A stretch of 6,606 bases of DNA from Alphaproteobacteria bacterium (lineage in GTDB: Bacteria > Pseudomonadota > Alphaproteobacteria > CAAHEQ01 > UBA3637). The stretch spans positions 1 through 6,606 of the forward strand of contig JAFXFY010000136.1 in the NCBI GenBank assembly GCA_017513365.1, written 5' to 3'. This document shows positions 1 through 5,416 of this stretch, piece after piece. Below the pieces are notes generated by a model. The model worked only from the letters and a program-made list of their open reading frames with translations. It searched no databases and had not been told where the DNA came from. A program made the translations under genes and the position numbers. Numbering within the stretch: the first letter of the stretch is position 1; each line of letters begins with the position of its first letter.

Positions 1-553
1 CAACGGCGATACCACCGGACCCATTCACCAGCAAGTTCGGGAATCTGGCCGGCAACACGGCCGGTTCTTGACATGTTTCATCATAGTTCGGATGAAAATC
101 AACCGTATCACGATCAATATCTTCAATTAACCAATGGGCCGTTTGAGCCAATCTTGCCTCAGTATAACGCATAGCGGCCGCTTTATCGCCGTCCATAGAC
201 CCAAAGTTTCCTTGCGGACTGATAAGAGGTACACGCATTGAGAACGGTTGTGCCATACGCACCATAGCTTCGTAAATGGAACTATCACCATGCGGGTGAT
301 ATTTACCCATCACATCCCCGACAATACGGGCAGATTTACGAAAAGGTTTATTATAATCATATCCGTTTTCATACATTGAAAACAAAATACGGCGGTGCAC
401 CGGTTTTAAACCATCACGCACATCCGGAAGCGCACGAGATACAATCACGCTCATCGCATAATCCAAATAGGATTTGCGCATTTCGTCTTCAATTAATACC
501 GGAACCGTATCCACAACCCCACTGGTTAAGGCTGTATCATTCATCATATTCAT
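1..553 (-). CDS. gyrA: DNA gyrase subunit A, N-terminal part (gene runs off the left edge)
   Basis: This is the N-terminal 184 residues of the type II topoisomerase subunit that breaks and rejoins DNA during ATP-driven negative supercoiling, acting as GyrA2GyrB2. My translation from 553 shows the winged-helix breakage-reunion domain: DGLKPVHRRIL near residues 47-57, the quinolone-determining region KYHPHGDSSIYEAMVRMAQ near 84-102, and NFGSMDGD near 116-123. The catalytic tyrosine is Tyr130 in AAMRYTEARL (E. coli Tyr122). NFGSMDGD, instead of the enterobacterial NFGSVDGD, suggests GyrA rather than ParC and fits Alphaproteobacteria. The ATG at 553-551 is the first possible start in frame, because a TGA lies two codons upstream. 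It is served by GGTGA three bases before it; in-frame ATGs at 547 and 544 have no better site. The ssb-gyrA order is common in this class. The remaining roughly 700 residues are outside the window. Confidence 0.97.
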   Translation of the reverse strand, partial: MNMMNDTALTSGVVDTVPVLIEDEMRKSYLDYAMSVIVSRALPDVRDGLKPVHRRILFSMYENGYDYNKPFRKSARIVGDVMGKYHPHGDSSIYEAMVRMAQPFSMRVPLISPQGNFGSMDGDKAAAMRYTEARLAQTAHWLIEDIDRDTVDFHPNYDETCQEPAVLPARFPNLLVNGSGGIAV

Positions 554-556
554 TGT

Positions 557-561
557 TCACC
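557..561 (-). promoter_or_regulatory. Atypical ribosome binding site of gyrA
   Basis: On the minus strand GGTGA stands three bases before the gyrA ATG. It pairs with the 5' part of the anti-Shine-Dalgarno sequence (complement of UCACC), so the short spacing equals about six bases for a normal GGAGG site, which is what the other genes here use. It supports the start at 553. No separate promoter is evident in the 49-base ssb-gyrA gap, which suggests read-through from ssb. Confidence 0.5.
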
Positions 562-602
562 CAAACTACATCAAATTATCTAAGCGGATTAAAAATCAAA
601 AA

Positions 603-1073
603 CTAAAACGGAATTTCGTCATCAAAACCATCACCGGCACTTGGAGCAGAATCCCAACCGCTGGAGGCCACAGAATCCATTGCACCGCCGGCAGGCGTTG
701 TTTCACCCATGCTGCCACCCGCATTTTTGTTATCCAAGATAACGAGTTCACCACGATAGGCACCCAATACAATTTCCGTTGTGAATTTTTCTTGACCGGA
801 AGCATCTGTATATTTACGCGTTTGCAAAGCACCTTCAATATACACTTTAGACCCCTTACGCAAGAAACGTTCGGCAAAGTCAGCTAAATTTGTGTTGAAC
901 ACAACAACACGGTGCCATTCAGTCCGTTCTTGGCGTTCACCAGATTTATCTTTCCACGTATCGGACGTAGCCACCGTCAAATGCACGATTTTTTGACCGG
1001 CATTTGTGTGACGAATTTCCGGATCACGACCCAAATTACCAACTAAAATGACTTTATTAATGCTACCTGCCAT
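603..1073 (-). CDS. ssb: Single-stranded DNA-binding protein
   Basis: SSB coats single-stranded DNA as a tetramer during replication, recombination and repair, and recruits partner proteins through its acidic tail. The 156-residue product has the bacterial SSB layout. The OB fold covers about residues 4-112, with INKVILVGNLGRDPEIR at 5-21, a TEWHRVVVF strand near 51-59 and KGSKVYIEGALQTRKY near 73-88. It is followed by a Gly/Ser/Ala-rich linker and the diagnostic C-terminal tip DDEIPF. The length is typical. The ATG at 1073 is preceded by AAGGAG with a six-base gap. It ends in TAG, 49 bases before gyrA, in the same direction and probably on one transcript. No convincing sigma70 promoter or LexA box was found upstream; that gap holds phased A-tracts instead. 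Confidence 0.98.
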   Translation of the reverse strand: MAGSINKVILVGNLGRDPEIRHTNAGQKIVHLTVATSDTWKDKSGERQERTEWHRVVVFNTNLADFAERFLRKGSKVYIEGALQTRKYTDASGQEKFTTEIVLGAYRGELVILDNKNAGGSMGETTPAGGAMDSVASSGWDSAPSAGDGFDDEIPF

Positions 1074-1125
1074 AATATACTCCTTTATCTATAATGTTAA
1101 AAAAATCATTCTTTGACAGATTACA

Positions 1126-1179
1126 TTTTTTTTTACAAAAAATAAAGTGTTTTTTTATATTTTCGTGTGTTTTTTTATA
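1126..1179 (-). repeat. Phased A-tracts and a 13-bp direct repeat upstream of ssb
   Basis: Read on the minus strand, TATAAAAAAACAC occurs twice (1179-1167 and 1159-1147), exactly 20 bases apart. A looser third copy with a nine-base A run (1134-1126) lies about 22 bases further on. A-tracts of 7, 7 and 9 bases repeated about every two helical turns are expected to bend DNA. The position 50-105 bases before the ssb start suggests an UP-element-like or protein-binding role, or simply AT-rich drift. No matching -35/-10 pair could be fixed. Confidence 0.45.
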
Positions 1180-1235
1180 AAAAAATCGTTCCTAAATGTC
1201 CCACTTCAAACAGGTATTTGATTTCATTTAAAAAT

Positions 1236-1269
1236 AAAAAAGGTCAGCCCATACCGCCAACCTTTTTTT
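1236..1269 (-). terminator. Rho-independent terminator of the oad-TPR operon
   Basis: Just after the TPR gene stop, minus-strand RNA can form a seven-pair stem, GGTTGGC with GCTGACC, around the loop GGTATGG. It is flanked by an A run before and a U run after, which lengthen the stem and provide the release tract. Two of the seven pairs are G-U wobbles. On the plus strand these become A-C mismatches, so the hairpin is much better formed in the minus-strand transcript. This marks the 3' end of the operon and separates it from ssb-gyrA. Confidence 0.75.
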
Positions 1270-1283
1270 GCCTCATAAACGGG

Positions 1284-1958
1284 CTAATCATTTAATAAAG
1301 GCGCCGCCAAATTAAACACATCCGGATGTTGTTCAAATTCACTACGCCATTGATTGACATCTGTATGAATGCGAGTCCGTTCAATTCCTCTGGCTCTAGC
1401 ATCGGCAAAAAATGCAGCTATGCGTTCATGAATATCGGCCGGCATATTCAATCGGGCCGCTTGCATCAAAGCATTTTTAGCTGGTTCATAATATCCATAA
1501 TCAGACATCGTATCGGCAACACGGGCAATAATATCCCCATCATGTTCATTTTTATCAATCGCCTTTTGCAAATACTCTAAAGCTAAATCCCCATGCCCCA
1601 AAGCCTCCAAACAATGAGCAGCATTCATATAGGCTGGTGCACATTCGTCATCAATATACAATGCACTATCACAAGCATTTAATCCATCAACATAACGTTC
1701 CAATGTATACAAAACTAAAGCGTAATTAGAACGAGCTCCGACATCATCCGGATTTAATCCAATGGCTCTAGCAAAATCATCGGCGGCCTGAATAAAATTA
1801 CCTAATCCATATTCGGCATTTCCCTTCACAACCCATATAGCCGCTTCATCAGAGTCTTCAGCCAATAAAGTATTAACCTCCGCTAAAACCTCTTGATGCC
1901 GTTCCATGGCATTCAAGTTATCTAATCTATCAATAAGTTCTTCTAAATTTTCTATCAT
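1284..1958 (-). CDS. Tetratricopeptide-repeat protein, fourth gene of the oad operon
   Basis: This is a 224-residue protein built almost wholly of TPR units, helix-turn-helix repeats that act as protein-binding scaffolds. Four 34-residue units are visible: 39-72 (with GNFIQAADDFARAIGLNP), 73-106 (ERYVDGLNACDSALYID), 107-140 (GHGDLALEYLQKAIDK) and 141-174 (GYYEPAKNALMQAARLN). They show the usual small residues at repeat positions 8 and 20 and, in the first unit, a closing proline. An acidic N-terminal helical stretch (1-38) and a helical C-terminal part (175-224) flank them. There is no signal peptide or membrane segment, so it should be cytoplasmic. It starts nine bases after oadB, and its Shine-Dalgarno site includes the oadB stop codon, so its translation is probably coupled to the pump. 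The partner is unknown; a chaperone or regulator of the decarboxylase is a guess from position only. Confidence 0.9.
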   Translation of the reverse strand: MIENLEELIDRLDNLNAMERHQEVLAEVNTLLAEDSDEAAIWVVKGNAEYGLGNFIQAADDFARAIGLNPDDVGARSNYALVLYTLERYVDGLNACDSALYIDDECAPAYMNAAHCLEALGHGDLALEYLQKAIDKNEHDGDIIARVADTMSDYGYYEPAKNALMQAARLNMPADIHERIAAFFADARARGIERTRIHTDVNQWRSEFEQHPDVFNLAAPLLND

Positions 1959-1964
1959 ATTTTT

Positions 1965-1970
1965 CTCCTA
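1965..1970 (-). promoter_or_regulatory. Ribosome binding site of the TPR gene, sharing the oadB stop codon
   Basis: The minus-strand sequence TAGGAG holds both the TAG stop of oadB and the GGAG Shine-Dalgarno core for the TPR gene, six bases before its ATG. Ribosomes finishing oadB therefore stop on the initiation site, which suggests translational coupling. Confidence 0.75.
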
Positions 1971-3221
1971 ACCACATAAAGCAAGTAAAATACCGGCAGC
2001 AATAGCCGATCCTAAAGAACCCGACACGTTTGCACCCATCGCATGCATTAACAAATGATTGTTCGGATTTTCCTCCTGTCCCAACTTATGGGATACACGA
2101 GCCGCCATCGGAATAGCCGATACTCCGGCCGACCCAATAAGTGGATTGATTTTTGCCCCCGGCAATAAATTCAAAAATTTTGCCATCAACACACCACTGG
2201 CCGTTCCGACACTAAAGGCAAGTACACCTAAGAATAACACAGCTAAGGTCGTTGACGTTAAAAATAATTCTGCTGACATCTTTGATCCGACCGATAATCC
2301 CAACACCATGGTTACAATATTAATCAAGCTGTTAGCTGCCGTATCGGCTAATCTATCCGCCACACCGGATTCTTTGAGCAAATTACCAAACATCAACATA
2401 CCCACTAATGGTAACGCCATCGGCACGAATAACGCTGTCAGCAAAACCACCACAATCGGCAACATAATTTTTTCCGTTTTGGAAACAGTGCGTAATTGCG
2501 TCATTTCAATGAGGCGCTCTTGTTTTGTTGTGCAAGCGCGCATAATCGGTGGTTGAATAACGGGTACCAAAGCCATATAGGAATAAGCAACCACCGCTAT
2601 TGCCCCCAACAATTCTGGAGCCAACTTTGAGGCCAAGAAAATAGAGGTTGGACCATCGGCCCCTCCGATAATGGCAATGGAAGCCGCTTGCGGTAAAGAT
2701 AAATCCAAAAACGGAATATATTTACTTAATGCGATAGCCCCTAAAAATGTGCCAAAAATAGCAAATTGAGCAGCTCCGCCCAGCAATGCGGTTTTCGGGT
2801 TGGCAAGCATCGGGCCAAAGTCTATCATAGCCCCTACCCCCATAAAAATCAGCAAGGGGAATAAACCGTTTTCAATGCCCATATGATACAAAACATACAG
2901 CAATCCTCCCGGTTCTGTCAGTCCTGTTCCAGGGATATTAGACAGCATACCACCAAAGGCTATCGGTATTAACAAAAGTGGTTCAAACTTTTTAACAATA
3001 CCCAAATACAATAAAACCAAACAAATGCCTATCATCATCATTTGGCCCAACCCAAGGGGCAATATCAATCCATCGGGTGTTGGTTGAATAACCATCTGAT
3101 AAATTGCTGTTTGTTTCATAACTGCCCCAATTGACGGCATAAAATAAGCCAGTATAAAGCCGAACGAACACAGCCCTAATACATATAATGTCCACTGGAC
3201 TAATTCTCTGGATTTACTCAT
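1968..3221 (-). CDS. oadB: Na+-pumping oxaloacetate decarboxylase, beta subunit
   Basis: This is the membrane subunit that decarboxylates carboxybiotin on OadA and couples the reaction to Na+ export. The 417-residue product is very hydrophobic, with about ten membrane or re-entrant segments (for example 9-29, 51-76, 119-137, 145-165, 252-275, 325-348 and 396-416). Motifs are diagnostic: GGADGPTSIFLASKLAPELL near 186-205, YSYMALVPVIQPPIMR near 213-228 and NPLIGSAGVSAIPMAARVS near 359-377. From my recall of the Klebsiella OadB sequence, its functional residues Asp203, Tyr229, Asn373, Ser382 and Arg389 match Asp189, Tyr215, Asn359, Ser368 and Arg375 here, with identical spacing within each block. 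It lacks the longer loop Klebsiella has after LSNIP, as many relatives do. The ATG overlaps the oadA stop in ATGA, a coupling arrangement. GcdB and MmdB are close homologues, so the substrate is assigned from OadA, not from this subunit. Confidence 0.95.
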   Translation of the reverse strand: MSKSRELVQWTLYVLGLCSFGFILAYFMPSIGAVMKQTAIYQMVIQPTPDGLILPLGLGQMMMIGICLVLLYLGIVKKFEPLLLIPIAFGGMLSNIPGTGLTEPGGLLYVLYHMGIENGLFPLLIFMGVGAMIDFGPMLANPKTALLGGAAQFAIFGTFLGAIALSKYIPFLDLSLPQAASIAIIGGADGPTSIFLASKLAPELLGAIAVVAYSYMALVPVIQPPIMRACTTKQERLIEMTQLRTVSKTEKIMLPIVVVLLTALFVPMALPLVGMLMFGNLLKESGVADRLADTAANSLINIVTMVLGLSVGSKMSAELFLTSTTLAVLFLGVLAFSVGTASGVLMAKFLNLLPGAKINPLIGSAGVSAIPMAARVSHKLGQEENPNNHLLMHAMGANVSGSLGSAIAAGILLALCG

Positions 3222-5020
3222 TTGACCTCAAACAGTTTTTGTCCCGCGACAACCTGTTCCCCTTTAGTTGCAAAAATAGTTGTGATTGTTCCGGCAACAG
3301 CGGATTTAACCTCCGTTTCCATTTTCATCACTTCAATCACACACAACGTTTGACCGACACTGATTGCATCCCCTTGTTTGACAAGAACTTGCGTAATCAC
3401 ACCGGGGGTACCGGCTGTAATGATTTGCGCCGTACCACTTGTTTGAACAGTCGGCTGAGCCGGTTGTTGTGCCGTATTATTATCCATAGATATGGCATAA
3501 TCCACGCCATTGACCGTTGCCGTATTACCGTTCAACTTGATATCAAACGTTTCACCCGATACCGTAATTTTATAAGTATCTTGTTTTGGAGTGCACGGTG
3601 TTTGTTTTTCTTTATAACGCACACCGACCTTAGCTTTTCCCAGTAAGAAGGTGATTCCTTTATCACCGCAAGCGGCGGCAATAAAGACATTTTCATCTGT
3701 AATTGGCAAGCCGGCCTCAGTCAACATCGTTTCATAATGAGAGCGAGATTTCTTTTCATTTTTATCATTAATGGATAAAACTGTTTTAGTTGTGGGTTTT
3801 AATCCCAATTGCTGCGAAGCGATTTGAATGACTTTTTTATCAGGCGCTACCGGTGTTTTGCCGAAATAGCCTAAAACCATTTTACCATAGCCATCGGCAA
3901 TTTTATTCCATGGACCGCTCATCACATTATTAAAAGCTTGTTGAAAATAAAATTGAGAAACCGGCGTAACGGAAGTTCCAAAACCACCCTTACGAACAAC
4001 TTCTTCCATGGCTTTAATAATTTCACCGTATTTGTCCATCAACCCGTTATCTCTGAGCATTTGCGTATTCGCCGTCAGCGCCCCGCCCGGCATCGGAGAC
4101 CAAGGGATTTGAGGTTCTACATGCAAAGCTTCCGGTGGTATAAAGTAATCAGATAAAGCCTCTTTTAAATGGTCTTCCACCCGCATAATGGCATCAATAT
4201 CGCAATCCAACTCAAACTCGGACCCTCTGAGAGCATGCCACATCGTTGCTACATCCGGCTGACACGTTCCACCAGATACCGGTGCCAAAGATAAATCCAC
4301 AATATCGGCACCGCCTTGAATGGCAGCCATATAACAGGCAAGCCCTGCTCCGGCTGTTTCATGAGAGTGGAACTGAATGGGCACTTTTTCCCCCACTAAT
4401 TTTCTGGCCCGCCGTATCGTTTCATACACCACTGCCGGAACGGTTGTACCGGAGGCATCTTTAAAGCACAAAGAATCAAAGGGAAGTTTGGCCTTTAAAA
4501 ACTTTTTCAATGTATCTTCATAAAAATCGGGTGTGTGAGCCCCCGTCGCCCCTGGAGGCAACGACATCATAGACACACATAATTGATGTTTTAAACCTGC
4601 TTTTTTGATGCATTTTGCACTAAAAATCAAATTATTCGGGTCATTTAAGGCATCAAAATTACGAATCGTACTCATACCGTGTTTTTTAAACATTTTGGCA
4701 TGCAAATCAATCATATCCGAACTTTGAGAATCAAGTGCCACAACGTTTACACCACGTGCAAGTGTTTGCAAGTTGACTTTTGGTCCCGCAATTTCACGGA
4801 ACTTATCCATCACATCAAAGGCGTTTTCATTATTATAGAAAAAAGCCGCTTGGAATGAAGCACCGCCACCGGCTTCAATATTTGTCATACCGGCTTTAAC
4901 CGCCTCAGCCACCACTGGCAGATAATCTTTTGATAAAACTCTGGCCCCGAAAACGGATTGAAATCCGTCCCGAAACGCCGTACACATATACGAAATCTTC
5001 TTTTTCCCTTTTTTAACCAT
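3218..5020 (-). CDS. oadA: Oxaloacetate decarboxylase alpha subunit (carboxyltransferase plus biotin carrier)
   Basis: OadA moves the carboxyl group from oxaloacetate to its own biotin, releasing pyruvate, and carries it to OadB. The 600 residues show an HMGL-like carboxyltransferase domain (about 8-290), the conserved PYC/OADA domain (about 295-470), a beta-rich piece (481-511), a Gln/Pro/Thr-rich linker (512-532) and a biotinyl domain (533-600). Likely metal and active-site residues are Asp18 in FRDGFQS, Lys187 in CFKDASG, His218 and His220 in FHSHETAG, and Thr222. The biotin site is EVMKMETE with Lys566, 34 residues from the C-terminus, as usual. The N-terminal motif differs from the common RDAHQSLLATR, so it belongs to a divergent branch often labelled biotin attachment protein or pyruvate carboxylase subunit B (from memory). 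An HMGL-type domain argues against glutaconyl- or methylmalonyl-CoA decarboxylase, and the adjacent oadG and oadB favour the Na+ pump over pyruvate carboxylase. Confidence 0.92.
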   Translation of the reverse strand: MVKKGKKKISYMCTAFRDGFQSVFGARVLSKDYLPVVAEAVKAGMTNIEAGGGASFQAAFFYNNENAFDVMDKFREIAGPKVNLQTLARGVNVVALDSQSSDMIDLHAKMFKKHGMSTIRNFDALNDPNNLIFSAKCIKKAGLKHQLCVSMMSLPPGATGAHTPDFYEDTLKKFLKAKLPFDSLCFKDASGTTVPAVVYETIRRARKLVGEKVPIQFHSHETAGAGLACYMAAIQGGADIVDLSLAPVSGGTCQPDVATMWHALRGSEFELDCDIDAIMRVEDHLKEALSDYFIPPEALHVEPQIPWSPMPGGALTANTQMLRDNGLMDKYGEIIKAMEEVVRKGGFGTSVTPVSQFYFQQAFNNVMSGPWNKIADGYGKMVLGYFGKTPVAPDKKVIQIASQQLGLKPTTKTVLSINDKNEKKSRSHYETMLTEAGLPITDENVFIAAACGDKGITFLLGKAKVGVRYKEKQTPCTPKQDTYKITVSGETFDIKLNGNTATVNGVDYAISMDNNTAQQPAQPTVQTSGTAQIITAGTPGVITQVLVKQGDAISVGQTLCVIEVMKMETEVKSAVAGTITTIFATKGEQVVAGQKLFEVK

Positions 5021-5025
5021 ATCCC

Positions 5026-5193
5026 CTACTCCTTACTTTTAATCAATGCAATAGCGGCCGCAATTTTAGATAAATCCTTTTTATCCGATGCCGTACAAAT
5101 CCGCAAAATATTTAAAATACAAATCATTACCAGCAAAAAAAAGAACACCGTTCCCATGCCGATAAGCGTAATTTCAAGTGCTTGTCCTAGCAT
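5026..5193 (-). CDS. oadG: Oxaloacetate decarboxylase gamma subunit, short form
   Basis: This 55-residue ORF, read by hand, begins MLGQALEITLIGMGTVFFFL. It has one membrane helix at about 9-33 containing the GMGTVF(F) motif typical of OadG/MmdD-type subunits, then a charged cytoplasmic segment ending in KIAAAIALIKSKE, which resembles the family's IAAAIA tail. In the family this subunit anchors OadA to OadB and helps assemble the complex. At 55 residues it is shorter than the roughly 80 of Klebsiella OadG: the Pro/Ala-rich linker is nearly absent and there is no histidine, so the zinc-binding C-terminus described in Klebsiella is missing. The start at 5193 has AAGGAG six bases upstream. Its position as first gene in a G-A-B order supports the call. 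It is coded opposite a longer but non-genuine plus-strand ORF. Confidence 0.85.
   Translation of the reverse strand: MLGQALEITLIGMGTVFFFLLVMICILNILRICTASDKKDLSKIAAAIALIKSKE
5029..5034 (-). promoter_or_regulatory. Ribosome binding site of oadA inside the oadG 3' end
   Basis: AAGGAG, eight bases before the oadA ATG, is also the last two sense codons of oadG (Lys-Glu), directly followed by its TAG stop. Only five bases separate the oadG stop from the oadA ATG, so translation of the two is likely linked. Confidence 0.75.
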
Positions 5194-5215
5194 TGCTCAC
5201 TCCTTTTTTTAAATG

Positions 5216-5244
5216 ATTTTAAAAATCTTTTTTTTATTTTGCAA
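5216..5244 (-). promoter_or_regulatory. Probable sigma70-type promoter of the oadGAB-TPR operon
   Basis: On the minus strand TTGCAA (5244-5239) and TAAAAT (5221-5216) are separated by 17 bases, the ideal spacing. Transcription would start near 5209, giving a leader of only about 15 bases that contains little more than the oadG Shine-Dalgarno site. The -10 box lies inside a 13-base palindrome (5215-5227, GATTTT-A-AAAATC), which could be an operator or chance in AT-rich DNA. Confidence 0.5.
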
Positions 5245-5357
5245 GTGTTTTATGAAAATAAACATCTTTATTTATTTCAACAGGAAAAAATCAATCTGAT
5301 GCACAAAAATTAAAAAAATATTTTCACAAAATAAAACAATATGTTATATAAAAACAG

Positions 5358-5386
5358 TTGCTTTTTTTTCAAAAATAATATATAAT
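5358..5386 (+). promoter_or_regulatory. Sigma70-type promoter of the lysozyme-like gene
   Basis: TTGCTT (5358-5363), a 17-base spacer and a perfect TATAAT (5381-5386) lie 30 bases before the start codon, placing the transcript start near 5392. A GGAG Shine-Dalgarno site at 5406-5409 follows, seven bases before the ATG. Boxes, spacing and position all agree, and the gene reads away from the oad operon. Confidence 0.75.
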
Positions 5387-5416
5387 TGTTCCCATCAAGA
5401 ATATCGGAGACATCAT

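Noticed and set aside
474..887. 137-codon plus-strand ORF across the gyrA-ssb junction
   Set aside because: It is antisense to two well-supported genes, has no Shine-Dalgarno site and resembles no known protein.
1113..1118. Perfect TTGACA on the plus strand in the ssb upstream gap
   Set aside because: No -10 box lies at 16-18 bases, and no plus-strand gene follows.
1088..1118. Possible ssb promoter with TATAGA as -10
   Set aside because: The -35 match is poor and the transcript would begin at the Shine-Dalgarno site itself.
1188..1201. GTTC-like half-sites suggesting an alphaproteobacterial LexA (SOS) box upstream of ssb
   Set aside because: The second half reads GTCC and the spacing is six, not seven, so it does not match GTTC-N7-GTTC.
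2059..2556. 165-codon plus-strand ORF inside oadB
   Set aside because: The opposite strand encodes conserved OadB motifs; this frame is open only by codon bias.
3188..3646. 152-codon plus-strand ORF opposite the oadA 3' end
   Set aside because: It is a shadow of the oadA biotinyl and linker region, which has unambiguous motifs on the minus strand.
174..5061. Two copies of the 8-base palindrome GCGGCCGC (174-181 and 5054-5061)
   Set aside because: Both encode runs of alanine in gyrA and oadG; coincidence of codon choice is the simplest explanation.
4958..5212. 84-codon plus-strand ORF covering oadG and the oadA start
   Set aside because: The minus strand here has a better gene: a 55-codon OadG with ribosome site, family-like helix and proper operon position.
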